A DNA stretch of 64,000 bases, taken from assembly GCF_051020955.1 (NCBI RefSeq), contig NW_027476386.1:1-64000 (forward strand). Reading direction: 5' to 3'. A model generated the notes under the pieces. The model was not told the DNA's origin. It worked only from the letters and a program-made list of their open reading frames with translations, and made no database searches. Below, piece after piece: positions 41,081 through 56,165 of this stretch; the first letter of the stretch is position 1, and each line of letters begins with the position of its first letter. A program made the position numbers and the translations under genes. This DNA is from Megalopta genalis (lineage: Eukaryota > Arthropoda > Insecta > Hymenoptera > Halictidae).

Positions 41081-42419
41081 TCAATGAGATGTAGAAGGCT
41101 TAGCTACAAATACATGAGAAACAAATGATTTATCTTGAGATAATTGCGATGTAAGTGATATAGCTTCAAATGCAGGTGAAACAATCGAGTTAACTTCAAA
41201 ACAATGCGAACTAGACGGCTTATCTTCAAATCCATGCGAAACAAATGTTTTAGCTTCAAATACTTGTGATATACATGATTTAGTTTCAAATGCAGGCGAA
41301 ACAAACGAGTTAGATTCCAATCCATGCGATCCACATGATTTAGTTTCAAATCAATGCGAAGTAGGAGGCTTATCTTCAAATCCATTGCGATACAAATGAT
41401 TTAACTTCAAATCAATGCGAAGTAGAAGGCTTATCTTTAAATCCATCCGAAACAAATGGTTTGGCTTGAAATACTCGTGATATACATGATTTAGCTTCAA
41501 ATGCAGGCGAAACAAACGAGTTAGCTTCAAATCCATGCGATACACATGATTTAGCTTCAAATCATTACGAAGTAGAAGGCTGATATTCGAATCCTTACGA
41601 AACAAATGGTTTAGCTTCAAATCCTTGTGATATACATGATTTAGGTTCAACAGCGTGCGAACAAACGACTTAGCTACAAATCCATGCGAAACACATGATT
41701 TGGCTTCAAATCAATGCGAATTAGAAGGTTTATCTTCGAATCCATGCGTAACACATGGTTTAGCTTCAAATACCTGTGATAAACATGATTTAGCTTCAAC
41801 TGCATGCGACAGAAACGAATTAGCTCCAAATCCAAGCGAAACACATGATTTAGCTTCAAATCAGTGCGAAGTAGAAGGCTTAGCTTCAAATCCATGCGCT
41901 ACGAATGGTTTAGCTTCAAATACTTGTTTTATACATGGTTTAGCTTCAAATCATTACGAAGTAGAAGGCTGATATTCGAGTCCTTACGAAACAAATGGTT
42001 TAGCTTCAAATCCTTATGATATACATGATTCAGCTTCAAATGCATGCGAAACAAACGAGTTAGCTTCAAATCCATGCGATACACATGATTTAGCTTCAAA
42101 TCAATGCGAAGTACATGGCTTGGATTCAAATCCATGTGAAACGAATAGTTTAACTTCAAATACTTGTGAGATACATGATTTAGCTTCAACTGCACATGAA
42201 ACAAACATGTAGGCTTCAAATTCGAGCGAAACACACGATATAGCTCCAAATCAATGCGATGTAGAAGTTTTAGCTTCAAATCGATGCGAATCAAGTGATT
42301 TAGCTTCAAACACTTTGGATATAAGTGATATAGCTTCAAACGCAGACGAATCAAACGAGTTAGCTTCAAAACCCATGCCATACACATTACTTAGCCCCAA
42401 ATCAGTGCGAGGTAGAAGG

Positions 42420-45400
42420 CTTAGCTTCAAATCCATGAGAAACAAATGATTTAGGTTCAGACAATTGTGATATAAGTGATATAGCTTCAGATGCAGGCGA
42501 AAAGTACGAGATAGCTTCAAATCCATGCGAAACACATGCTTTAGCTGCAAATCAATGCGATGTAGAAAGTTTAGCATCAAATCCATGCGAAACAATTGAT
42601 TTAGATTCAGATACTTGCGATATTAGTGATATAGCTTCAAATGCAGACGAAACAAACGAGTTAGCTTCAAGTCCATGCGAATCACACGATTTAGCTTCAA
42701 ATCAATGCGAAGTAGAAGGCTTAGTTTCAAATCCAAGCGAAGCAAATGGTTTAGTTTCATATACTTGTGATATACATGATTTTGCTTCAACTGCATGCGA
42801 AACTAACCAGGTAGCGTAAAATCCAAGAGAAACACATCATTTAGCTTCAAATTCGTGCGAAGTAGAAGGTTTAGCTTCAAATCTGAAGCAATCAAATGGT
42901 TTAGCTTCAAATACTTGTGATATACATAATTTAGCTTCTACTGCAAGCGAAGCAAACGAGTTAGCTTCAAATCCATGCGATACACATGATTTAGCTTGAA
43001 ATCAATGCGAAGTAGAAGGCTTATCTACAAATCCATGCGAAACAAATGGTTTAGCTTCAAATACTTGTGATATACATGATTTAGCTTCAAATGCAGGCGA
43101 AACAAACGAGTTAGCTTAAAATCTTAGCGAAACACATGATCTAGTATCATATCAATGAGAAGTAGAATGCTTAGCTACAAATACAGGAGAAACAAATGAT
43201 TTATCTTCAGATAACTGCGATGTAAGTGATATAGTTTCAAATGCAGGCGAAACAATCGAGTTAACTTCGAAACAATGCGATCTAGAAGGCTTATCTTCAA
43301 ATCCGTACGAATCAAATGGTTTAGCTTCAAATACTTGTGATATAAGTGATTCAGCTTCAAATGCAGGCGAAGCAAACGAGTTAGCTTCAAAACCATGCGA
43401 TACACATGATTTAGCTTCAAATCAATGCGAAGTAGAAGGCTTATCTTCAAATCCATGCGAAACAAATGGTTTAGCTTCAAATACTTGTGATATAAATGCT
43501 TCAACAGCATGCGATCAAACGAGTTAGCTTCCAATCCATGCTAAACACATGATTTAGCTTCAAATTCATTCGAAACACATGGATTAGCTTAATATTCATG
43601 CGAAACAAATGGTTCAGCTTCAAATACTTGTGATATACATGAATCAGCTTCAAATGCAGGCGAAGCAAACGAGTTAGCTTCAAATCCATGCGATACACAT
43701 GATTTATCTTCAAATCAATGCGAAGTAGAAGGCTTATCTTCAAATCCATGCGAAACAAATGGTTTAGCTTCAAATACTTGTGATATAAATGCTTCAACAG
43801 CATGCGATCAAACGAGTCAGCTTCCAATCCAAGCGAAACACATGATTTAGCTTCAAATTCATTCGAAACACGTGGTTCAGCTTAATATTCATGCGAAACA
43901 AATGGTTCAGCTTCAAATAAATGTGACATACATGATTTAGCTTCAAACCATGCGGAACAAATGATTTAGCTACAAATTATTGCGAACTTGAAGGCGTATC
44001 TTAAAATTCATGCGAAACATATGGTTTAGATATAAGTACTTGTGATATACATAATTTAGCTTCAACTGCATGCGAAACAAACGAGTTAGCTTCAAATTCA
44101 AGCGAACACATGATTTAGCTTCAAACTCATGCGAAGCACACGGTTAAGCTTAATATTCATGCATAACAAATGGTTCAGCTTAAAATACTCGTGATATACA
44201 TGATTTATCTTCAAATGCAGGCGAAACAAACGAGTTAGCTTCAAATCCATGCGATACACATGATTTTGCTTCAAATCAATGATAAGTAGAAGGCTTAGGT
44301 TCAAGTCCATGCGAAAGACATAATTTTGTTCAAATCAATGCGAAGTAGAAGGCTTATCTTCAAATCCATGCGAAACAAATGGTTTAGCTTTAAATACTTG
44401 TGATATAAATGATTTAGCTTCAAACGCAAACGAAACAAACGAGTTAGCTTCAAATCCTAGCGAAACACATGATCTAGTTTCAAATCAATGAGATGTAGAA
44501 GGCTTAGCTACAAATACATGAGAAACAAATGATTTATCTTCAGATAATTGCGATGTAAGTGATATAGCTTCAAATGCAGGCGAAAAAATCGAGTTAACTT
44601 CAAAACAATGCGAACTAGAAGGCTTATCTTCAAATCCATCCGAAACAAATGGTTTAGCTTTAAATACTTGTGATATACATGATTCAGCTCCAATTGCAGA
44701 CGAATCAGACGAGTTAGCTTCAAATCCATGGGATACACATGATTTAGCTTCATATCAATGCGAAGTAGAAGGCTTATCTTCGAATCCATCCGAAACAAAT
44801 GGTTTAGCTTCAAATACTCGTGATATACATGATTTATCTTCAAATGCAGGCGAAACAAACGAGTTAGCTTCAAATCCATGCGATACACATGATTTAGCTT
44901 CAAATCAATGCGAAGTAAGAGGCTTAGCTTCAAATACATGCGAAACAAATGATTTATCTTCAGATAATTGCGATATAAGTGATATAGCTTGAAATTAAGG
45001 CGGGACAATCGAGTTAGCTTCAAATTAATGCGAAGTAGAAGGCTTATATTCAAACCCATGCGAGACAAATGTTTTAGCTTCAAATACTTGTGATATACAT
45101 GATTTAGTTTCAAATGCAGGCGAAACAAACGAGTTAGCTTCAAATCCAAGCGAAACACATGATCTAGCTTCAAATCAATGCTAAGTAGAAGGCTTAGGTA
45201 CAAGTCCATGCGAAAGACATAATTTTGTTCAAATCAATGCGAAGTAGAAGGCTTATCTTCAAATCCATGCGAAACAAATGGTTTAGCTTTAAATACTTAT
45301 GATATACATGATTTAGCTTCAAACGCAGACGAAACAAACGAGTTAGCTTCAAATCCTAGCGAAACACATGATCTAGTTTCAAATCAATGAGATGTAGAAG

Positions 45401-48400
45401 GCTTAGCTACAAATACATGAGAAACAAATGATTTATCTTGAGATAATTGCGATGTAAGTGATATAGCTTCAAATGCAGGTGAAACAATCGAGTTAACTTC
45501 AAAACAATGCGAACTAGACGGCTTATCTTCAAATCCATGCGAAACAAATGTTTTAGCTTCAAATACTTGTGATATACATGATTTAGTTTCAAATGCAGGC
45601 GAAACAAACGAGTTAGATTCCAATCCATGCGATACACATGATTTAGTTTCAAATCAATGCGAAGTAGGAGGCTTATCTTCAAATCCATGCGAAACAAATG
45701 GTTTAGCTTCAAATACTCGTGATATACATGATTTAGCTTCAAATGCAGACGAAACAAACGAGTTAGCTTCAAATCCATGGTAAGTAGAAGGCTTAGCTTC
45801 AAGTCCATGCGAAAGACATAATTTTGTTCAAATGAATGCGAAGTAGAAGTTTTATCTTCAAATCCATGCGAAACAAATTGTTTAGCTTTAAATACTTGTG
45901 ATATAAATGATTTAGCTTCAAACGCAAACGAAACAAACGAGTTAGCTTCAAATCCTAGCGAAACACATGATCTAGTTTCAAATCAATGAGATGTAGAAGG
46001 CTTAGCTACAAATACATGAGAAACAAATGATTTATCTTCAGATAATTGCGATGTAAGTGATATAGCTTCAAATGCAGGCGAAAAAATCGAGTTAACTTCA
46101 AAACAATGCGAACTAGAAGGCTTATCTTCAAATCCATGCGAAACAAATGATTTATCTTCAGATAATTGCGATATAAGTGATATAGCTTGAAATTAAGGCG
46201 GGACAATCGAGTTAGCTTCAAATTAATGCGAAGTAGAAGGCTTTTATTCAAACCCATGCCAGACAAATGTTTTAGCTTCAAATACTTGTGATATACATGA
46301 TTTAGTTTCAAATGCAGACGAAACAAACGAGTTAGCATCAAATCCTAGCGAAACACATGATCTAGTTTCAAATCAATGAGATGTAGAAGGCTTAGCTACA
46401 AATACGTGAGAAACAAATGATTTATCTTGAGATAATTGCGATGTAAGTGATATAGCTTCAAATGCAGGCGAAACAATCGAGTTAACTTCAAAACAATGCG
46501 AACTAGAAGGCTTATCTTCAAATCCATCCGAAACAAATGGTTTAGCTTTAAATACTTGTGATATACATGATTCAGCTCCAATTGCAGACGAATCAGACGA
46601 GTTAGCTTCAAATCCATGGGATACACATGATTTAGCTTCATATCAATGCGAAGTAGAAGGCTTATCTTCGAATCCATCCGAAACAAATGGTTTAGCTTCA
46701 AATACTCGTGATATACATGATTTATCTTCAAATGCAGGCGAAACAAACGAGTTAGCTTCAAATCCATGCGATACACATGATTTAGCTTCAAATCAATGCG
46801 AAGTAAGACTCTTAGCTTCAAATACATGCGAAACAAATGATTTATCTTCAGATAATTGCGATATAAGTGATATAGCTTGAAATTAAGGCGGGACAATCGA
46901 GTTAGCTTCAAATTAATGCGAAGTAGAAGGCTTATATTCAAACCCATGCGAGACAAATGTTTTAGCTTCAAATACTTGTGATATACATGATTTAGTTTCA
47001 AATGCAGGCGAAACAAACGAGTTAGCTTCAAATCCAAGCGAAACACATGATCTAGCTTCAAATCAATGCTAAGTAGAAGGCTTAGGTTCAAGTCCATGCG
47101 AAAGACATAATTTTGTTCAAATCAATGCGAAGTAGAAGGCTTATCTTCAAATCCATGCGAAACAAATGGTTTAGCTTTAAATACTTATGATATACATGAT
47201 TTAGCTTCAAACGCAGACGAAACAAACGAGTTAGCTTCAAATCCTAGCGAAACACATGATCTAGTTTCAAATCAATGAGATGTAGAAGGCTTAGCTACAA
47301 ATACATGAGAAACAAATGATTTATCTTGAGATAATTGCGATGTAAGTGATATAGCTTCAAATGCAGGTGAAACAATCGAGTTAACTTCAAAACAATGCGA
47401 ACTAGACGGCTTATCTTCAAATCCATGCGAAACAAATGTTTTAGCTTCAAATACTTGTGATATACATGATTTAGTTTCAAATGCAGGCGAAACAAACGAG
47501 TTAGATTCCAATCCATGCGATACACATGATTTAGTTTCAAATCAATGCGAAGTAGGAGGCTTATCTTCAAATCCATGCGAAACAAATGGTTTAGCTTCAA
47601 ATACTCGTGATATACATGATTTAGCTTCAAATGCAGACGAAACAAACGAGTTAGCTTCAAATCCATGGTAAGTAGAAGGCTTAGCTTCAAGTCCATGCGA
47701 AAGACATAATTTTGTTCAAATGAATGCGAAGTAGAAGTTTTATCTTCAAATCCATGCGAAACAAATTGTTTAGCTTTACATACTTGTGATATACATGATT
47801 TAGCTTCAAACGCAAACGAAACAAACGAGTTAGCTTCAAATCCTAGCGAAACACATGATCTAGTTTCAAATCAATGAGAAGTAGAAGGCTTAGCTACAAA
47901 TACATGAGAAACAAATGATTTATCTTCAGATAATTGCGATGTAAGTGATATAGCTTCAAATGCAGGCGAAACAATCGAGTTAACTTCAAAACAATGCGAA
48001 CTAGAAGGCTTATCTTCAAATCCATGCGAAACAAATGGTTTAGCTTCAAATACTTGCGAATCTAAGTGATATAGCTTCAACTGAATGCGAAACAAACGAG
48101 TTAGCTTCAAATCCATGCGATACATTTGATTTAGCTTCAAATCAATGCGAAGTAGAAGGCTTAGCTTCAAGTCCATGCGAAAGACATAATTTTGCTTCAA
48201 ATCATTGCGAAGTAGAAGGTTTAGCAAAACATCCATACGAATCAAATGGTTTAGCTTCAAATACTTGTGATATACATGATTCAGCTCCAAATGCAGGCGA
48301 CACAAACGAGGTAGCTTCAAATCCATGCGATACACATGATTTAGCTTCAGATCAATGCGAAGTAGAAGGCTTATCTTCAAATCCATCCGAAACAAATGTT

Positions 48401-51400
48401 TTAGCTTCAAATACTCGTGATATACATGACTTAGCTTCAAATGCAGGCGAAACAAACGAGTTAGCTTCAAATCCAAGCTAAACACATGATCTAGCTTCAA
48501 ATCAATGCGAAGTAGAAGTCTTAGCTTCAAGTAGATGCGAAAGACATAATTTTGTTCAAATCAATGCGAAGTAGAAGATTTAGCTACAAATCCATACGAA
48601 TCAAATGGTTTAGCTTCAAATACATGTGATATAAATGATTTAGCTTCAAATGCAGGCGAAACAAATGGTTTAGCTTCAAATACTTGCGAATCTAAGTGAT
48701 ATAGCTTCAACTGAATGCGAAGCAATCGAGTTAGCTTCAAATCCATGCGATACATTTGATTTAGCTTCAAATCAATGCGAAGTAGAAGGCTTAGCTTCAA
48801 GTCCATGCGAAAGACATAATTTTGCTTCAAATCATTGCGAAGTAGAAGATTTAGCAACATATCCATACGAATCAAATGGTTTAGCTTCAAATACTTGTGA
48901 TATACATGATTCAGCTCCAAATGCAGGCGACACAAACGAGGTAGCTTCAAATCCATGCGATACACATGATTTAGCTTCAAATCAATGCGAAGTAGAAGGC
49001 TTATCTTCAAATCCATCCGAAACAAATGTTTTAGCTTCAAATACTCGTGATTTACATGACTTAGCTTCAAATGCAGGCGAAACAAACGAGTTAGCTTCAA
49101 ATCCAAGCTATACACATGATCTAGCTTCAAATCAATGCGAAGTAGAAGTCTTAGCTTCAAGTACATGCGAAAGACATAATTTTGTTCAAATCAATGCGAA
49201 GTAGAAGATTTAGCTACAAATCCATACGAAACAATTGGTTTAGCTTCAAATACTTGTGATATAAGTGATATAGCTTCAACTGCATGCGAAACAAACGAGT
49301 TATCTTCAAATCCATGCGGAACACATGATTTAGCTTCAAATCAATGCGAAGTAGAAGGCTTATCTTCAAATCCATCCGAAACAAATTGTTTAGCTTGAAA
49401 TACTCGTGATATACATGATTTAGCTTCAAATGCAGGCGAAACAAACGAGTTAGCCTCAAATCGATGGCAAACACACGATTTAGCTTCAAATCAATGCGAC
49501 GTAGAAGTCTTAGCTTCAAATCGATCCGAGTCAAATGGTTTAGCTTCAAATACTTGTGATATACATGATTTAGATTCAGCTGCATGCGGAACAAACGATT
49601 TAGCGTCACACCCAAGGGAAACACATGATTTAACTTCAAATCAATGCCAAGTAGAAGCCTTAGCTTCAAATCAATGCGAAACAAATGGTTTAGCTTCAAA
49701 TATTTGCGATATACATGATTTTGCTTCAAATGCAGGCGAAACAAACGAGTTAGCTTCAAATCCATTCGAAACACAGGATTTAGTTACAAATTCATTCGAA
49801 ACACATGGTTTAGCATAATATTCATGCAAACAAGTGGTTTATCTTCCAATACTTGTGACATACATAATTCAGCTTCAAATCCAGGCGAAAGAAACGGGTT
49901 AGCTTCAAATGCAGGCGAAACAAATGGTTTAGCTTCAAATACTTGCGAATCTAAGTGATATAGCTTCAACTGAATGCGAAACAAACGAGTTAGCTTCAAA
50001 TCCATGCGATACATTGGATTTAGCTTCAAATCAATGCAAAGTAGAAGGCTTAGCTTCAAGTCCATGCGAAAGACATAATTTTGCTTCAAATCATTGCGAA
50101 GTAGAAGATTTAGCAACATATCCATACGAATCAAATGGTTTAGCTTCAAATACTTGTGATATACATGATTCAGCTCCAAATGCAGGCGACACAAACGAGG
50201 TAGCTTCAAATCCATGCGAAACACATGATCTAGTTTCAAATCAATGAGAAGTAGAAGGCTTAGCTACAAATACATGAGAAACAAATGATTTATCTTCAGA
50301 TAATTGCGATGTAAGTGATATAGCTTCAAATGCAGGCGAAACAATCGAGTTAACTTCAAAACAATGCGAACTAGAAGGCTTATCTTCCAATCCATGCGAA
50401 ACAAATGTTTTAGCTTCAAATACTTGTGATATACATGATTTAGTTTCAAATGCAGGCGAAACAAACGAGTTAGATTCCAATCCATGCGATACACATGATT
50501 TAGTTTCAAATCAATTCGAAGTAGGAGGCTTAACTTCAAATCCATGCGAAACAAATGTTTTAGCCTCAAATACTCGTGATATACATGACTTAGCTTCAAA
50601 TGCAGACGAAACAAACGAGTTAGCTTCAAATCCAAGCTAAACACATGATCTAGCTTCAAATCAATGCGAAGTAGAAGTCTTAGCTGCAAGTACATGCGAA
50701 AGACAAAATTTTGTTCAAATCAATGCGAAGTAGAAGATTTAGCTACAAATCCATACGAATCAAATGGTTTAGCTTCAAATACATGTGATATAAATGATTT
50801 AGCTTCAAATGCAGGCTAAACAAATGGTTTAGCTTCAAATACTTGCGAATCTAAGTGATATAGCTTCAAATAAATGAGAAACAAACGAGTTAGCTTCAAT
50901 TCCATGCGATACATTTGATTTAGCTTCAAATCAATGCGAAGTAGAAGGATTAGCTTCAAGTCCATGCGAAACACATAATTTTGCTTCAAATCATTGCGAA
51001 GTAGAAGATTTAGCAACATATCCATACGAATCAAATGGTTTAGCTTCAAATACTTGTGATATACATGGTTCAGCTCCAAATGCAGGCGACACAAACGAGT
51101 TAGCTTCAAATCCATGCGAAGTAGAAGGATTAGCTTCTAATACATGCGAAACAAATGAGTTAGCTTCAAATCCAAGCGAAACACATGATTTAGCTTCAAA
51201 TCAATGCGAAGTTGAAGGCTTAGCTTCAAACCCATGCGAATCGAATGCTTTGGCTTCAAATACTTGTGATATACATGATTTACCTTCAACTGCATGTGAA
51301 ACAAACGTGTTAGCTTCAAATTCAAGCGAAAGATATGATTCAGCTTGAAATGAATGCGAAGTAGAATGCTGAGCTTCAAATCCATGCGAAACAATTGGTT

Positions 51401-54400
51401 TAGCTTCAAATACTTGTGATATGTGATATAGCTTCAACTGCATGCGAAACAAACGAGTTATCTTCAAATCCATGCGGAACACATGATTTAGCTTCAAATC
51501 AATGCGAAGTAGAAGGCTTATCTTCAAATCCATCCGAAACAAATTGTTTAGCTTGAAATACTCGTGATATACATGATTTAGCTTCAAATGCAGGCGAAAC
51601 AAACGAGTTAGCTTCAAATCCATGCGATACACATGATTTAGCTTCAAATCATTACGAAGTAGAAGGCTGATATTCGAATCCTTACGAAACAAATGGTTTA
51701 GCTTCAAATCCTTGTGATATACATGATTTAGGTTCAACAGCGTGCGAACAAACGACTTAGCTACAAATCCATGCGAAACACATGATTTGGCTTCAAATCA
51801 ATGCGAATTAGAAGGTTTATCTTCGAATCCATGCGTAACACATGGTTTAGCTTCAAATACCTGTGATAAACATGATTTAGCTTCAACTGCATGCGACAGA
51901 AACGAATTAGCTCCAAATCCAAGCGAAACACATGATTTAGCTTCAAATCAGTGCGAAGTAGAAGGCTTAGCTTCAAATCCATGCGCTACGAATGGTTTAG
52001 CTTCAAATACTTGTTTTATACATGGTTTAGCTTCAAATCATTACGAAGTAGAAGGCTGATATTCGAGTCCTTACGAAACAAATGGTTTAGCTTCAAATCC
52101 TTATGATATACATGATTCAGCTTCAAATGCATGCGAAACAAACGAGTTAGCTTCAAATCCATGCGATACACATGATTTAGCTTCAAATCAATGCGAAGTA
52201 CATGGCTTGGATTCAAATCCATGTGAAACGAATAGTTTAACTTCAAATACTTGTGAGATACATGATTTAGCTTCAACTGCACATGAAACAAACGTGTAGG
52301 CTTCAAATTCGAGCGAAACACACGATATAGCTCCAAATCAATGCGATGTAGAAGTTTTAGCTTCAAATCGATGCGAATCAAGTGATTTAGCTTCAAACAC
52401 TTTGGATATAAGTGATATAGCTTCAAACGCAGACGAATCAAACGAGTTAGCTTCAAAACCCATGCCATACACATTACTTAGCTCCAAATCAGTGCGAGGT
52501 AGAAGGCTTAGCTTCAAATCCATGAGAAACAAATGATTTAGGTTCAGACAATTGTGATATAAGTGATATAGCTTCAGATGCAGGCGAAAAGTACGAGATA
52601 GCTTCAAATCCATGCGAAACACATGCTTTAGCTGCAAATCAATGCGATGTAGAAAGTTTAGCATCAAATCCATGCGAAACAATTGATTTAGATTCAGATA
52701 CTTGCGATATTAGTGATATAGCTTCAAATGCAGACGAAACAAACGAGTTAGCTTCAAGTCCATGCGAATCACACGATTTAGCTTCAAATCAATGCGAAGT
52801 AGAAGGCTTAGTTTCAAATCCAAGCGAAGCAAATGGTTTAGTTTCATATACTTGTGATATACATGATTTTGCTTCAACTGCATGCGAAACTAACCAGGTA
52901 GCGTAAAATCCAAGAGAAACACATCATTTAGCTTCAAATTCGTGCGAAGTAGAAGGTTTAGCTTCAAATCTGAAGCAATCAAATGGTTTAGCTTCAAATA
53001 CTTGTGATATACATAATTTAGCTTCTACTGCAAGCGAAGCAAACGAGTTAGCTTCAAATCCATGCGATACACATGATTTAGCTTGAAATCAATGCGAAGT
53101 AGAAGGCTTATCTACAAATCCATGCGAAACAAATGGTTTAGCTTCAAATACTTGTGATATACATGATTTAGCTTCAAATGCAGGCGAAACAAACGAGTTA
53201 GCTTAAAATCTTAGCGAAACACATGATCTAGTATCATATCAATGAGAAGTAGAATGCTTAGCTACAAATACAGGAGAAACAAATGATTTATCTTCAGATA
53301 ACTGCGATGTATGTGATATAGTTTCAAATGCTGGCGAAACAATCGAGTTAACTTCGAAACAATGCGATCTAGAAGGCTTATCTTCAAATCCGTACGAATC
53401 AAATGGTTTAGCTTCAAATACTTGTGATATAAGTGATTCAGCTTCAAATGCAGGCGAAGCAAACGAGTTAGCTTCAAAACCATGCGATACACATGATTTA
53501 GCTTCAAATCAATGCGAAGTAGAAGGCTTATCTTCAAATCCATGCGAAACAAATGGTTTAGCTTCAAATACTTGTGATATAAATGCTTCAACAGCATGCG
53601 ATCAAACGAGTTAGCTTCCAATCCATGCTAAACACATGATTTAGCTTCAAATTCATTCGAAACACATGGATTAGCTTAATATTCATGCGAAACAAATGGT
53701 TCAGCTTCAAATACTTGTGATATACATGAATCAGCTTCAAATGCAGGCGAAGCAAACGAGTTAGCTTCAAATCCATGCGATACACATGATTTATCTTCAA
53801 ATCAATGCGAAGTAGAAGGCTTATCTTCAAATCCATGCGAAACAAATGGTTTAGCTTCAAATACTTGTGATATAAATGCTTCAACAGCATGCGATCAAAC
53901 GAGTCAGCTTCCAATCCAAGCGAAACACATGATTTAGCTTCAAATTCATTCGAAACACGTGGTTCAGCTTAATATTCATGCGAAACAAATGGTTCAGCTT
54001 CAAATAAATGTGACATACATGATTTAGCTTCAAACCATGCGGAACAAATGATTTAGCTACAAATTATTGCGAACTTGAAGGCGTATCTTAAAATTCATGC
54101 GAAACATATGGTTTAGATATAAGTACTTGTGATATACATAATTTAGCTTCAACTGCATGCGAAACAAACGAGTTAGCTTCAAATTCAAGCGAACACATGA
54201 TTTAGCTTCAAACTCATGCGAAACACACGGTTAAGCTTAATATTCATGCATAACAAATGGTTCAGCTTAAAATACTCGTGATATACATGATTTATCTTCA
54301 AATGCAGGCGAAACAAACGAGTTAGCTTCAAATCCATGCGATACACATGATTTAGCTTCAAATCAATGATAAGTAGAAGGCTTAGGTTCAAGTCCATGCG

Positions 54401-56165
54401 AAAGACATAATTTTGTTCAAATCAATGCGAAGTAGAAGGCTTATCTTCAAATCCATGCGAAACAAATGGTTTAGCTTTAAATACTTGTGATATAAATGAT
54501 TTAGCTTCAAACGCAAACGAAACAAACGAGTTAGCTTCAAATCCTAGCGAAACACATGATCTAGTTTCAAATCAATGAGATGTAGAAGGCTTAGCTACAA
54601 ATACATGAGAAACAAATGATTTATCTTCAGATAATTGCGATGTAAGTGATATAGCTTCAAATGCAGGCGAAAAAATCGAGTTAACTTCAAAACAATGCGA
54701 ACTAGAAGGCTTATCTTCAAATCCATGCGAAACAAATGATTTATCTTCAGATAATTGCGATATAAGTGATATAGCTTGAAATTAAGGCGGGACAATCGAG
54801 TTAGCTTCAAATTAATGCGAAGTAGAAGGCTTTTATTCAAACCCATGCCAGACAAATGTTTTAGCTTCAAATACTTGTGATATACATGATTTAGTTTCAA
54901 ATGCAGACGAAACAAACGAGTTAGCATCAAATCCTAGCGAAACACATGATCTAGTTTCAAATCAATGAGATGTAGAAGGCTTAGCTACAAATACATGAGA
55001 AACAAATGATTTATCTTGAGATAATTGCGATGTAAGTGATATAGCTTCAAATGCAGGCGAAACAATCGAGTTAACTTCAAAACAATGCGAACTAGAAGGC
55101 TTATCTTCAAATCCATCCGAAACAAATGGTTTAGCTTTAAATACTTGTGATATACATGATTCAGCTCCAATTGCAGACGAATCAGACGAGTTAGCTTCAA
55201 ATCCATGGGATACACATGATTTAGCTTCATATCAATGCGAAGTAGAAGGCTTATCTTCGAATCCATCCGAAACAAATGGTTTAGCTTCAAATACTCGTGA
55301 TATACATGATTTATCTTCAAATGCAGGCGAAACAAACGAGTTAGCTTCAAATCCATGCGATACACATGATTTAGCTTCAAATCAATGCGAAGTAAGAGGC
55401 TTAGCTTCAAATACATGCGAAACAAATGATTTATCTTCAGATAATTGCGATATAAGTGATATAGCTTGAAATTAAGGCGGGACAATCGAGTTAGCTTCAA
55501 ATTAATGCGAAGTAGAAGGCTTATATTCAAACCCATGCGAGACAAATGTTTTAGCTTCAAATACTTGTGATATACATGATTTAGTTTCAAATGCAGGCGA
55601 AACAAACGAGTTAGCTTCAAATCCAAGCGAAACACATGATCTAGCTTCAAATCAATGCTAAGTAGAAGGCTTAGGTTCAAGTCCATGCGAAAGACATAAT
55701 TTTGTTCAAATCAATGCGAAGTAGAAGGCTTATCTTCAAATCCATGCGAAACAAATGGTTTAGCTTTAAATACTTATGATATACATGATTTAGCTTCAAA
55801 CGCAGACGAAACAAACGAGTTAGCTTCAAATCCTAGCGAAACACATGATCTAGTTTCAAATCAATGAGATGTAGAAGGCTTAGCTACAAATACATGAGAA
55901 ACAAATGATTTATCTTGAGATAATTGCGATGTAAGTGATATAGCTTCAAATGCAGGTGAAACAATCGAGTTAACTTCAAAACAATGCGAACTAGACGGCT
56001 TATCTTCAAATCCATGCGAAACAAATGTTTTAGCTTCAAATACTTGTGATATACATGATTTAGTTTCAAATGCAGGCGAAACAAACGAGTTAGATTCCAA
56101 TCCATGCGATACACATGATTTAGTTTCAAATCAATGCGAAGTAGGAGGCTTATCTTCAAATCCAT
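42420..56165. repeat. 16,069-bp tandem duplication, unit 2 (3'-truncated)
   Basis: This is a near-identical copy of 26,351-41,385. It shares private variants with unit 1, such as A at 45,200 (equals 29,521) and the gtaagactc variant at 46,801 (equals 31,122). It lacks one 390-bp module and the extra 899-bp module. It leaves the unit-1 match near 56,165, where unit 1 jumps into block P at 41,374. Confidence 0.85.

Larger units (their letters stand above)
26351..42419. repeat. 16,069-bp tandem duplication, unit 1
   Basis: The match with unit 2 begins at 26,351/42,420 (cttagcttcaaatccatgag), and unit 2 starts immediately after unit 1 ends. The offset is 16,069 up to about 28,440, 15,679 from 28,829 to 40,181, and 14,780 from 41,081 to about 41,385. 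The offset changes are explained by a 390-bp and an 899-bp length difference. The unit also contains an internal 5,592-bp duplication (35,875-38,900 matches 41,467-44,500). Confidence 0.85.
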
